Assembly (NCBI RefSeq): GCF_000244915.1
Contig: NZ_CM001442.1
Location: 4,898,001-4,962,000 of the forward strand
Direction of reading: 5' to 3'
Length of the DNA stretch: 64,000 bases
DNA from: Bradyrhizobium sp. WSM471
Lineage (GTDB): Bacteria > Pseudomonadota > Alphaproteobacteria > Rhizobiales > Xanthobacteraceae
Both the position numbers and the translations under genes were made by a program. This document shows, piece by piece, positions 54,793 through 63,013 of this stretch. Each line of letters opens with the position of its first letter. Position 1 is the stretch's first letter. The notes under the pieces were generated by a model. That model did no database searches and had not been told where the DNA came from. It was given only the letters and a program-made list of their open reading frames with translations.

Positions 54793-56034
54793 ATGGCACC
54801 ATCCGAAATCACCCTTGAGGCCGTACCTTCCATTGGCGAAGTATCGCCGGACGACTGGGACGCCTGCGCCAATCCCGGCAAGTCTTGTAACGGGCATGGC
54901 GAGGGAACCGCATCCGGGCTCCCAGACGATTCCCACGGCCTCTCAAAGCCCGCCTATAACCCGTTCGTTTCCCATGCGTTTCTATCGGCCGTTGAGAAAT
55001 CGGGTTCGGCCACGATCCGCACCGGCTGGGGACCGCGGCATCTCGTGGCCAAGATCGACGGTCGCGTCGCCGGCGTCGTACCCTGCTATCTGAAATCGCA
55101 CTCGCAAGGCGAATATGTCTTCGACCGCGGCTGGGCCGATGCCTATGAGCGCGCCGGCGGCCGGTACTATCCGAAGCTGCAGGTTTCGGTTCCCTTCACG
55201 CCGGCCACGGGACCGCGGCTGCTGGTCCGCGAGGGCGTTGACCGCGAGCGCATCACGGAGGCCCTGGCGAGCGGGCTCGTGGCGCTATGCGGAGTCAGCA
55301 AGGCTTCCTCGGTGCACGTCACTTTCGCCCTCGAGGCGGAATGGAAGCTGCTCGCCCAGCACGGCTTTCTCCAGCGCACCGACCAGCAGTTCCACTGGCA
55401 CAACGAAGGCTTTGCGAGTTTCGACGATTTCCTGGCGACGCTGAACTCCCGCCACCGCAAATCGATCAAGCGCGAACGGCGCGATGCGCTGGCAGCCGGC
55501 GTCACGATCCACTGGCTTACAGGCAAAGACATAACGGAAGACGCATGGGATGCGTTTTTCATGTTCTACATGGAGACCGGCTCGCGCAAATGGGGCCGGC
55601 CGTACCTCACCCGCGAATTCTTTTCGCTGATCGGCGAGACCATGAGCGATGACGTGCTGCTGGTGATGGCCCGTCGCAACGACCGCTGGATCGCGGGCGC
55701 GATCAACTTCATCGGCTCGGACACGCTGTTCGGCCGCAACTGGGGCGCGGTCGAGCATCATCCCTTCCTGCATTTCGAGGTCTGCTATTATCAGGCGATC
55801 GACTTCGCCATCAAACGCGGCCTGGGGAATGTCGAGGCCGGCGCGCAGGGCGAGCACAAGATCGCACGCGGCTACCTGCCCCGGACCACCCACTCGGCTC
55901 ACTTCATCGCCGATCCGGGCTTGCGCCGCGCGATCGACGATTACCTCAAGCGCGAGCGCGCCTATATCGCGGAAGCCGGACGGGAGCTGGCCGAGCTCGG
56001 CCCGTTCCGCAAAGGCGCCGACGAGGCGCCTTGA
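54793..56034 (+). CDS. GNAT/FemAB-like N-acetyltransferase (DUF482, PF04339)
   Basis: The product has 413 residues. It shows YNPFVSHAFLSAVEKSGSAT, RGWADAYERAGGRYYPKLQV, TLNSRHRKSIKRERRDALAA and GAQGEHKIARGYLPRTTHSA, the signature set of the DUF482 family of peptidoglycan-bridge-like acyltransferases. No substrate is known. The ATG at 54793 is chosen over the one at 54757 from the family start. A HIT gene follows after 52 nt, which often pairs with this family in rhizobia. Confidence 0.9.
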   Translation: MAPSEITLEAVPSIGEVSPDDWDACANPGKSCNGHGEGTASGLPDDSHGLSKPAYNPFVSHAFLSAVEKSGSATIRTGWGPRHLVAKIDGRVAGVVPCYLKSHSQGEYVFDRGWADAYERAGGRYYPKLQVSVPFTPATGPRLLVREGVDRERITEALASGLVALCGVSKASSVHVTFALEAEWKLLAQHGFLQRTDQQFHWHNEGFASFDDFLATLNSRHRKSIKRERRDALAAGVTIHWLTGKDITEDAWDAFFMFYMETGSRKWGRPYLTREFFSLIGETMSDDVLLVMARRNDRWIAGAINFIGSDTLFGRNWGAVEHHPFLHFEVCYYQAIDFAIKRGLGNVEAGAQGEHKIARGYLPRTTHSAHFIADPGLRRAIDDYLKRERAYIAEAGRELAELGPFRKGADEAP

Positions 56035-56086
56035 CGGTCCCCCGCGGCTGGTGACAGTAAGCGCAAAGTTTCGAGGAGCCGCCGCC

Positions 56087-56515
56087 ATGACCGCCTACGA
56101 CCCCGACAACATCTTCGCAAAGATCCTGCGCGGCGAATTCTCCTGCCACAAGGTTTACGAGGATGAACACGTGCTCGCCTTCCTCGACATCATGCCGCGG
56201 GTACCTGGCCACACGCTGGTGATTCCAAAAGCCCCTGCCCGCAACATCCTCGACATCAAGCCTGATGACTACGCCCATGTCGCCCGCGGCGCGCACAAGA
56301 TCGCAGCCGCAGCGATGACCGCGTTCAACGCCGACGGCATCACCGTGCAGCAGTTCAACGAGGCGGCCGGCGGACAGGTGGTGTTTCATCTCCACATGCA
56401 CGTGATGCCGCGCCACGATGGCGTGGCGATGCTTCCGCCCGCCAGCCGCAAGGAAGACGTCAAGGTGCTGGAAGAGAACGCGACCAAGCTGATCGCAGCG
56501 CTGAAGGCGGGCTAG
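56087..56515 (+). CDS. HIT family protein
   Basis: The 142-residue product has the histidine triad HLHMHVMPRH (active-site histidines) and starts NIFAKILRGEFSCHKVYEDE, as in Hint-type nucleoside phosphoramidases. It hydrolyses AMP-linked substrates, by family. GAGGAG lies nine nucleotides before the ATG at 56087, which fixes it; the frame continues upstream without sense. It follows the acyltransferase gene in the same direction. Confidence 0.95.
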   Translation: MTAYDPDNIFAKILRGEFSCHKVYEDEHVLAFLDIMPRVPGHTLVIPKAPARNILDIKPDDYAHVARGAHKIAAAAMTAFNADGITVQQFNEAAGGQVVFHLHMHVMPRHDGVAMLPPASRKEDVKVLEENATKLIAALKAG

Positions 56516-56526
56516 CTATCAGCCCT

Positions 56527-56593
56527 GTAGCCCGGATGGAGTGGAGCGCAATCCGGGACCTTCCCGCATTCCGCTTCGCTCCATGCGGGCTAC
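56527..56593. repeat. palindromic intergenic repeat, second copy of TAGCCCGGATGGAG type
   Basis: Outer arms GTAGCCCGGATGGAG and CTCCATGCGGGCTAC and inner CGCAATCCGGGA and TCCCGCATTCCG arms are present. It is a shorter relative of the element at 51689-51773. It separates the HIT and trmO transcripts, which are convergent. Confidence 0.8.
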
Positions 56594-56606
56594 GATCGCC
56601 GCCCCC

Positions 56607-57098
56607 TCACTCCGTCTGGAAATCTCCCGGCTGCGGCGCAGCCAGCGGCGTAAACTCGCAACGATCCGGCTTGATGTCGATCAGCGGCGTGTTGTCGAGG
56701 CAATCGAGCCCGCGCACCAGAATCGCGTTGCCCTCTATGCCGACCAGCTTCACGATCGACGTGCCGATCGGATTGGGGCGCACCGGTGAGCGCAGCGAAA
56801 ACGTGCCGCGGGTCTTCTCGTTGTTCTTAGGGCTTTGCAAGATGATGTCACGGCGGGACTTGTCGAGCCAGTAGAGCACTTCGAGATTGCTGTAGAAATC
56901 GACGCCCTTGATCGCCGGCACAAACGGCTCGAAGACCTCGAGCCGACAAATCGGGCCGTCATGCCGGCCTTGGCGCGGGGTCTCCATCCGCGAAGTCCAG
57001 GGCGTGCGGATGCGGCCGATGAAGACGAGGCCGGCATCCTGCGTCGGCGGCAGCTCGATGGAGACTTCACCCTCGCGGAGCTGGTTTTCGCGAACCAT
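56607..57098 (-). CDS. trmO: tRNA (N6-threonylcarbamoyladenosine(37)-N6)-methyltransferase TrmO
   Basis: TrmO methylates t6A37 of tRNA with S-adenosylmethionine. The 163-residue product shows IGRIRTPWTSRMETPRQGR, DFYSNLEVLYWLDKSRRDII, the conserved RPNPIGTSIVKLVGIEGNAI, and LDNTPLIDIKPD near the end; this is the YaeB/TsaA domain. The ATG at 57098 gives a usual N-terminus (REGEVSIELPPTQDAG) and the frame to 57188 is not needed. It is the downstream neighbour of azlD. Confidence 0.93.
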   Translation of the reverse strand: MVRENQLREGEVSIELPPTQDAGLVFIGRIRTPWTSRMETPRQGRHDGPICRLEVFEPFVPAIKGVDFYSNLEVLYWLDKSRRDIILQSPKNNEKTRGTFSLRSPVRPNPIGTSIVKLVGIEGNAILVRGLDCLDNTPLIDIKPDRCEFTPLAAPQPGDFQTE

Positions 57099-57129
57099 AT
57101 TTCCAATTCCCTGCTGTTCGCCGGCGGTT

Positions 57130-57480
57130 TTAGCCCAACCACCACTTGCCGGCCAGCATGAAGACTTCGCCCGCGACCACGCCAGCAAAGATCGAGCGGC
57201 GGGTCAGCAGGAAGACGACGAGGCCGGCGCCGACCGCACCGTAGCGCAAGGCATCCGGCACGCTCGCGAGCGCCCCGGGCGGCTCGACCACGATCTGGGC
57301 GATGACGCCGGCCAGGATCGCGGTGGCGACCGCCCGTACCCAGACCAGAAGCTCGGAGCCCTCGTCGATGCCGCCGCCGAACCACAGGCCGAGCATGCGC
57401 CATATCTGGTTGGGAACGACGCCGGCGACGAACAGCACCGCCAGCGCGTGCCAGTCGCCAATGAGCTGCGCAAAGCTCAT
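57130..57480 (-). CDS. azlD: AzlD family branched-chain amino acid exporter subunit
   Basis: The 116-residue product has three to four hydrophobic segments (HALAVLFVAGVVPNQIWRML, WVRAVATAILAGVIAQIVV, YGAVGAGLVVFLLTRRSIF). It pairs with the larger AzlC component. In Bacillus and Corynebacterium (BrnFE) the two export branched-chain amino acids. The start overlaps the azlC stop (ATGA), as in other azlCD operons. Confidence 0.9.
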   Translation of the reverse strand: MSFAQLIGDWHALAVLFVAGVVPNQIWRMLGLWFGGGIDEGSELLVWVRAVATAILAGVIAQIVVEPPGALASVPDALRYGAVGAGLVVFLLTRRSIFAGVVAGEVFMLAGKWWLG

Positions 57481-58217
57481 GCGCGCACCTCCCGCCACCA
57501 ATGCACACCATAGGCAATCGTGCCCGCCACGAGGCCGCTGACGAGGATGTCGAGGCCGGAGTTCATCTTCGCAGCCAGCGGATAGAGCAGAACCCCAAGC
57601 GCCAGGGCGACGACGTCGGCGACCTCCCGGCTGTTGCGTGCGGTCGAGAACAGGAACGACAGCGGCGTCAGCAGCAGGATCGCCGCGCCAAGCGTCTGGG
57701 TCAGATTCGCGGCAAGGAAATAGCCGACCGTGTTGGCGGTGAGACACACCGAGACAAGACCGAAGCCAAGTCCGTTGACGAAGGCGATGCGGCGTTCACG
57801 CGGCACCTGCGGCAGGAAGCGATGGCATTCGACCCACAGTGTCACCGCGGTGAGATGCGCCGCGAAAAACAGTTCGCGCCGCTTCGTCGTCGGCGTGCGC
57901 ATCAAGGGCAGCACCGAGACCACCATCGGAAACAGCCGGATCGCACTGACGGTGACCGCGATCGCGGACTGGACGATCGTCGCGCCTGAGCCGAGCGTGG
58001 TGATCAGGATGATCTGCGCCGGCCCCGCCCAGACGAACAGCGTCGAGCAAAGCGCCCAGAGGAGGCTGAAATGTGTGTCGTGGGCGAGCGCGCCGATGCC
58101 GAGATAGGTCGCGAACAGGACGAGGGTGAGGATTGTCTGCGTGATCGAGCGCAGTCCCCACGCAAAGGCGCGCCAGGGACTTTGCCATTGAGGTGAATCG
58201 AGCGGAGGAAGCGCCAC
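57477..58217 (-). CDS. azlC: AzlC family branched-chain amino acid exporter subunit
   Basis: The 246-residue product has six to seven transmembrane segments and the family core FVWAGPAQIILITTLGSGAT, IRLFPMVVSVLPLMRTPTTK and NSGLDILVSGLVAGTIAYGV. It forms the larger half of the AzlCD exporter. The GTG start is supported only by frame and length; no strong Shine-Dalgarno sequence is seen. The two genes overlap by four nucleotides. Confidence 0.9.
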   Translation of the reverse strand: MALPPLDSPQWQSPWRAFAWGLRSITQTILTLVLFATYLGIGALAHDTHFSLLWALCSTLFVWAGPAQIILITTLGSGATIVQSAIAVTVSAIRLFPMVVSVLPLMRTPTTKRRELFFAAHLTAVTLWVECHRFLPQVPRERRIAFVNGLGFGLVSVCLTANTVGYFLAANLTQTLGAAILLLTPLSFLFSTARNSREVADVVALALGVLLYPLAAKMNSGLDILVSGLVAGTIAYGVHWWREVRA

Positions 58218-58334
58218 GGGAGTCTTGGCCGGTGAGGAATCGTGCCTGCATAACGGGCAATCCGGCGGCTGGCGTCAAGAAAGCGCGCGGCGGGGCTGGC
58301 ATGCACGCGTGGCTGTCATTTCGCGGCGCGTGCC

Positions 58335-59288
58335 CTACCCGCTCACACCTCGGTTCTTCAGCACGAAGCACGCCCCGCCGGCCTTGCGGATGCGACCACA
58401 GAGTTCATCCGCCTCGCTCCGCGTATCGGCGCCGATCCGCACCTGATAGAAGGCGCGCGTGCCGCGGCTGCGCATCACTGAGCTGAGCAGGCTCGGATCA
58501 CGTTCGCCGATCACGGCGCTCAGCCGCGTGACCGCGCGGGAATACATCGCCAGCGCCCGGTTGCGGTCGAAGCCGGCGGCGAGCTGCACGCCCCAGATCT
58601 TTGCAGCCGCGAGCTCCACATGCTGCTCGAGCTCGGCGACGAAGGCATTTGGCGCGCGCTTCAAAAGCGCCATCAGATCGCGACAGCTCGTCGGCGGCGC
58701 GCTCGGCGGCCCCTTGCCGGTCGCGCCCGCCTTGGCCCAGGCATCGACGCTCGTGCCAGTGATGGCAAGAACGTAATTGCGGGTCTGCTCCGGCATGCCA
58801 CCGGCGCCGGCGAGCCATTCCTGCACCCGGCGCGGCCCGGCATTGTAGGCGGCCGCCGCCAGGCCGAGATTGCCGAACTGGTTGCGCAGCTCGTTCAGAA
58901 ATTCCGCCGATTTCGGCAGCGCCTGCACCGGATTGAAGGGATTGAGCAGCCCTCGCTCGCTCGCGGTGCCCGGCATGAATTGCGCGATCCCTTGCGCGTG
59001 TTCGCCGCTGCGCGTCATGGGCCCCACCGCATCGGCCTGGAAGCGGCTCTCTTGCCAGATCACGCGGGCGAAGAACTCCAGCGGCAGATTGGCATCGCGC
59101 GCCGCGGCCTCGACGATCAGGCAGATCGATTCCCGCGTGTCGCTCTCCCGCGCGTCCGCGGGCTTCGCCGGCGGCGTCGCGAGCTCTTCGACGCTGGGGA
59201 CAGCGACATCGGTCTTGGCGGGCGAACTGTCCCACGCCGCCGCCTGTGTCGCCGAGACAAGCAGCGCGGGGATGATGCACATCGCCAT
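58335..59288 (-). CDS. lytic transglycosylase with C-terminal SPOR-like domain
   Basis: The product has 317 residues. A signal peptide (MAMCIIPALLVSATQAAA) is followed by a transglycosylase SLT domain with the catalytic glutamate in RVIWQESRFQADAVG, and AQGIAQFMPGTASERGL and NLGLAAAAYNAGPRRVQEWL. The C-terminal 40 residues (AFYQVRIGADTRSEADELCG) look like a SPOR domain, which binds denuded septal peptidoglycan. It cleaves glycan strands in the periplasm. The ATG at 59288 follows AGGA and gives the signal peptide; ATG 59357 is an alternative. It is divergent from dctP. Confidence 0.93.
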   Translation of the reverse strand: MAMCIIPALLVSATQAAAWDSSPAKTDVAVPSVEELATPPAKPADARESDTRESICLIVEAAARDANLPLEFFARVIWQESRFQADAVGPMTRSGEHAQGIAQFMPGTASERGLLNPFNPVQALPKSAEFLNELRNQFGNLGLAAAAYNAGPRRVQEWLAGAGGMPEQTRNYVLAITGTSVDAWAKAGATGKGPPSAPPTSCRDLMALLKRAPNAFVAELEQHVELAAAKIWGVQLAAGFDRNRALAMYSRAVTRLSAVIGERDPSLLSSVMRSRGTRAFYQVRIGADTRSEADELCGRIRKAGGACFVLKNRGVSG

Positions 59289-59420
59289 CTGCACCCATCC
59301 TGTGCAGGCATGGCGGTGGCGCGCCTCGGCGCGGCATGCGACAGTGTGATCTGCCATGTTGTGGCATCGTGCCATGGTTCGACGAGTTGCCAATATATGC
59401 TGCCTGACCTGCTTCTCCCA

Positions 59421-60437
59421 ATGCGTTACCCCGCCAAACGGATCCGCGCGATCCTTGTCCTCGCCGTATTCATCCTGAGCGTCGCGCCAGCCGCGGCGCA
59501 GGTGGCGTCTCAGATCGCATCCCAGGTCACTTGGCGGATGACCACGGAATACCCCGAGAATAATATCTCCGGGATTGGACTCGCGACTTTCGCCAGCCGC
59601 GTCTCCGACCGTACCCACGGTTTCGTAACCGTGACAAACGCCTTCGACAACCAGCTCAAGATCAACTCGGGCGAGATGCCGCGCGCGGCGCTGGACGGCC
59701 GGATCGCGGGCGGCGATGCCTTCGCGGGCGCGCTCTCGGGCCTCGACCCTGTGCTCGGATTGTCTACCCTGCCCTTCCTGGTGCAATCGGTGGATCTCGC
59801 CCGCGCCGCCAATCTGCGGGCGCGCCCGCTCTATGAGAAGGTGCTCGCGGCACGCGGCCTCAAGCTGCTCTATGTGACGATCTGGCCGGCCACGGGCCTC
59901 TGGTCGGAGCGGCCGCTCGACGGTGCCGACGATTTGCCCAAACTGAACTTGCGCACCTACGATGCCAATTCCACCGCGGTCATGCGCGCGGCCGGCGCAA
60001 ACGCGCAATTCCTGCCGATGGACGCGGCGCTCGCCGGACTGAAGGAGCACCGGCTGAATGCCTTCCTCACCTCCGGCGACGGCGGCGCGGGGCGCAAGCT
60101 GTGGGACTTCCTGCCGCATTTCACGGCCATCAACTATGCGATGCCGATCTCGATCGCCTTCATCCGCAGCGACGCCTTTGCCGAACTGTCCGAGCCGATG
60201 CAGCGCGAGGTGCTGGCCGCGGCGGCCGAGACAGAACAGAGCCAGCTCGCGCTATTGACCCACCGCACCAGCGAGAACTATGGGCGCATGCGGGACAATG
60301 GCGTCCATATCGCGGAGCCGGCGCCTGCGTTGCTTGTCGCGGAGCTGCGGAAGGCAGCAAAGGAGGCGATCGCTGCCTGGGAAACCCGGGCAGGCGCGGA
60401 GGCGACCGCCATCGTCGAATGGGCGAGACAGCAATGA
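59421..60437 (+). CDS. TRAP transporter substrate-binding protein (DctP family), orphan
   Basis: The 338-residue product has a signal peptide (ending APAAAQ) and the DctP fold: TWRMTTEYPENNISGIGLAT, AGALSGLDPVLGLSTLPFLV, TIWPATGLWSERPLDGADDL and LDGRIAGGDAFAG. It binds small organic acids in the periplasm for a TRAP transporter. No DctQ or DctM gene is adjacent, so it is an orphan. ATG at 59397 would add eight residues. The divergent neighbour is a lytic transglycosylase. Confidence 0.88.
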   Translation: MRYPAKRIRAILVLAVFILSVAPAAAQVASQIASQVTWRMTTEYPENNISGIGLATFASRVSDRTHGFVTVTNAFDNQLKINSGEMPRAALDGRIAGGDAFAGALSGLDPVLGLSTLPFLVQSVDLARAANLRARPLYEKVLAARGLKLLYVTIWPATGLWSERPLDGADDLPKLNLRTYDANSTAVMRAAGANAQFLPMDAALAGLKEHRLNAFLTSGDGGAGRKLWDFLPHFTAINYAMPISIAFIRSDAFAELSEPMQREVLAAAAETEQSQLALLTHRTSENYGRMRDNGVHIAEPAPALLVAELRKAAKEAIAAWETRAGAEATAIVEWARQQ

Positions 60438-60492
60438 GGGAGCGGTAGCGGCAGCTGCGGTGAACGCTCCGCTGGTGTCGCTGCCTACCGCC

Positions 60493-60693
60493 CTAGTTCT
60501 CGACTGGAACCGGGATTTCGCCCCGGATGGCGCGGTCGAGGGCATCGATCAGCGCCTGGATCTCGATAAACTTGTTGCGCGCGCGCTCGGCCGTGTCGCG
60601 CACAAAGGGAGCGGCCAGCACTTTCGCATGCGCGTCCCTGTCCTCGATCATGCGATCACGGGCCTTCTTCAGAGTTTCAAGTCGCTCGCTCAT
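60493..60693 (-). CDS. hypothetical small helical protein
   Basis: The 66-residue product is very rich in charged residues (LETLKKARDRMIEDRDAHAK and RARNKFIEIQALIDALDRAI) and should form a helical hairpin or coiled coil. AGGAGAGG stands before the ATG at 60693, the best Shine-Dalgarno sequence nearby, and decides the start over the frame to 60747. I know no family. Confidence 0.75.
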   Translation of the reverse strand: MSERLETLKKARDRMIEDRDAHAKVLAAPFVRDTAERARNKFIEIQALIDALDRAIRGEIPVPVEN

Positions 60694-60772
60694 CCGGCCT
60701 CTCCTGAAAAAATTCGTCTCGATCTCTCGTTCGGACTCGCCGATCAACGAGAACGCGGCGAACGAGAAACCC

Positions 60773-61069
60773 TCAACAGCCGCGGCAGATGTTCTTCAGC
60801 TTCGCTGCGGTTCTGGCCTCTTCCGCCACGAACGGGTCCTTGTAGGCAGCACGGGACCCATCGTTCTCCGCAGCAGCGGGCTTTTTTTCCTTCGGGGGAA
60901 ACGCAGCATCGTAGCAGGCGAGACGTCCGCTCGTGCTTTCGATCGCCCGGCAGTCCGGCCCTGCCGCGGCAGCGCCTTGCGACCGTGTGCCAAGTAACAA
61001 TGCGCCAAGCATCAATGCGACGAGAAGCGCTCCCCGGCGGATCCAGTCGACCAGACGAAACCGAGTCAT
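60773..61069 (-). CDS. hypothetical secreted cysteine-containing protein
   Basis: The 98-residue product has a long signal-like N-terminus (LLVALMLGALLLGTRSQGAA) and a mature part with PDCRAIESTSGRLACYDAAF and a C-terminal NICRGC. Four cysteines suggest disulfides. AGGAG precedes the ATG. The CxxI...RLACYD pattern occurs in small periplasmic proteins of several families. I do not assign a function. The 231 nt upstream to the HAD gene hold nothing recognised. Confidence 0.75.
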   Translation of the reverse strand: MTRFRLVDWIRRGALLVALMLGALLLGTRSQGAAAAGPDCRAIESTSGRLACYDAAFPPKEKKPAAAENDGSRAAYKDPFVAEEARTAAKLKNICRGC

Positions 61070-61300
61070 GCACGCTCCTGCTCAGTCGGCGGGAGCGCTG
61101 GTGACCCTCAGTCACCGGTCGATGCCAATGGAAGGGCGGTGATGGCGCGACCCTACGCTTCCCTCCCGCGAATAGCGAGATTTAAGGGATACGCGGTATC
61201 AAGAAGGCGATTTTCGGCATGGCAATTGTTGCGCGTTGCCTTGGTCCACGGCGTCGTTTAGGTCAAGCAATAGAGGCGGCATCAACACAGGCGCGGCAAC

Positions 61301-61939
61301 ATGGTGACAGTCTATTTCGATCTCGACGGCACGCTGACCGACCCCAAGCCCGGGATCACACGCTCGATCCAGTACGCTCTCGAGCGGCTCAACGTCGTGG
61401 TGCCGAGCGAGGACGAGCTGACCTGGTGCATCGGGCCGCCGCTGCATGCCAGCCTGGAAAAGCTCACCGGCAGCGCGGAACTCGCCGACCGGGCGCTGTT
61501 GCTCTATCGCGAGCGCTTCAGCGATGTCGGCCTGTTCGAGAACGAAGCCTATGCCGGCATCATGGACACGCTGACAACGCTTGCTGCGACCACACCGCGC
61601 ATGTTCGTGGCGACCAGCAAGCCCGCGGTCTACGCCACCCGCATCGTCGAGCATTTTGGCCTGAAATCGTATTTCGAGCGCGTATTCGGCTCCGAGCTCG
61701 ACGGCACGCGCGTCGACAAGCGTGACCTGCTGCGCTACGCGCTCCACGAAGCCAGGGTCGATCCCGCCAGCGCGATCATGATCGGCGACCGCAGCCATGA
61801 TGTGGTCGGCGCCCGCACCAACGGCATGACCGCGATCGGCGTGCTCTATGGCTACGGCAGCGAGACCGAGCTGCGGGACGCCGGGGCGCATCACATCTGC
61901 GCCGCGCATCCCGAGCTGCTCGGCCATTGCGTGATCTAA
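61301..61939 (+). CDS. HAD family hydrolase (phosphoglycolate phosphatase-like)
   Basis: The 212-residue product has the HAD motifs: nucleophile FDLDGTLTDPKPGIT, motif II in FVATSKPAVYATRIVEHFGL with Thr-Ser/Lys, and motif III/IV in IMIGDRSHDVVGARTNGMTA. The helical cap follows motif I. This is the Gph/PpaX subgroup, acting on phosphoglycolate, pyrophosphate or a 5'-nucleotide. It is convergent with the aldoxime dehydratase gene at a distance of five nucleotides, so the transcripts may overlap. Confidence 0.92.
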   Translation: MVTVYFDLDGTLTDPKPGITRSIQYALERLNVVVPSEDELTWCIGPPLHASLEKLTGSAELADRALLLYRERFSDVGLFENEAYAGIMDTLTTLAATTPRMFVATSKPAVYATRIVEHFGLKSYFERVFGSELDGTRVDKRDLLRYALHEARVDPASAIMIGDRSHDVVGARTNGMTAIGVLYGYGSETELRDAGAHHICAAHPELLGHCVI

Positions 61940-61944
61940 CTCTA

Positions 61945-62985
61945 TCAAGCGGCGACGGTCTCCACCGCCGCCAGCATGCCGGTCTTGGCGTGACAGTTCA
62001 GGTACTCGAAGAACTGTTCGTCGGCTGCCGCCACAGTGACCTCGTGATAGAGCCGCAGCTTTGCTGATGGGCCAAGCGTCGAAAGGTATTTCATCGCGGC
62101 TCCGAATATCTTGACGTGAGTCGGATGCGATTCCGCCCACCGTTCCAGCGCCGCCAGGCTCTTCCACCAGCTTTGACCATAGGACTTTTCACTCGCGTCC
62201 CCGCCGGCTGCAAGCACGCGCATGTAACGATTGGCGTAACAGCCGATGCCAAAGCCCTCATCGCGCAGGAAATCCATGCCTTCGCGCAACACAGGTTCGA
62301 CGTCGTCGAGATAGAGCTTTCGCTCCGAGGTCTCGGTATCGCTCCAATCCTGGCCTGATCGGATCAGGCAGAGATTGTCGTGTGCCTGCACGCGCAGTCG
62401 CGCGCCGTCGCGGATCAATTCGGGATTGCCCCCCGGCGACATCGGATCGGTCTGCGACAGCGGGATGCGGTCGCGCATGCCGCCCCAATAGGCGTGCTCC
62501 TGCACCTCGCCGCTCATGCCCTGCGCAATCACCGCGACGCCTTCGGGCCGGCCGAGCGAGGAGAACAGCGTCTCGTGCCGCGCCACAATGGGGCGCAGCA
62601 CCTCGATGAAAGTGCCGATGCCCTCGGGCTGCGTTCCGGTCCAGGCCTCGCGCGCCGGTCCAAACCATTTGTCGAAATTGGCAATGTCGTCCCAATAGGC
62701 CACAGAGACGACGTTCTCGCAGCCGGCCTGATCGACATAGCGGGCGCGGTCCCAATGCGAGGGACCGCCTTCCGCGGCAAACCGCGCCGCGATGTCAGCG
62801 AGCGCGTCCGTCGCAGCCGCCGGCGCCGTGCCGCGATATTGCAGGCCGAAATAGGCCATCGCGACCCGGTTCACCGCAGGCTTATAGCGCGCCACGAAGG
62901 ACGGGTATGGCGGCTGGTAATCGTCCGGCACGCGCTTGTGGCGCGTGCGCGGGGTCTCGAGGTGCAGAGGAATTGCGGATTCCAT
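61945..62985 (-). CDS. oxd: aldoxime dehydratase (phenylacetaldoxime dehydratase family)
   Basis: Aldoxime dehydratases contain b-type heme and convert aldoximes (R-CH=NOH) to nitriles. The 346-residue product is near the usual 350. It has the N-terminal HKRVPDDYQPPYPSFVARYK, the GCENVVSVAYWDDIANFDKW segment and GIGTFIEVLRPIVARHETLF. Candidate heme-ligand and catalytic histidines are His287/His290 in ESHPTHVKIFG and His314 in LRLYHEV. The ATG at 62985 gives the family start. The gene lies 28 nt after the nitrilase on the same strand, the known pairing for aldoxime-to-acid conversion. Confidence 0.92.
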   Translation of the reverse strand: MESAIPLHLETPRTRHKRVPDDYQPPYPSFVARYKPAVNRVAMAYFGLQYRGTAPAAATDALADIAARFAAEGGPSHWDRARYVDQAGCENVVSVAYWDDIANFDKWFGPAREAWTGTQPEGIGTFIEVLRPIVARHETLFSSLGRPEGVAVIAQGMSGEVQEHAYWGGMRDRIPLSQTDPMSPGGNPELIRDGARLRVQAHDNLCLIRSGQDWSDTETSERKLYLDDVEPVLREGMDFLRDEGFGIGCYANRYMRVLAAGGDASEKSYGQSWWKSLAALERWAESHPTHVKIFGAAMKYLSTLGPSAKLRLYHEVTVAAADEQFFEYLNCHAKTGMLAAVETVAA

Positions 62986-63013
62986 GATCGTGCCTCCCGT
63001 TCGATTCCGGCGA

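Noticed and set aside
59289..60119. long N-terminal extension of the lytic transglycosylase frame
   Set aside because: It runs antisense through dctP and lacks sense; the signal peptide begins at 59288.
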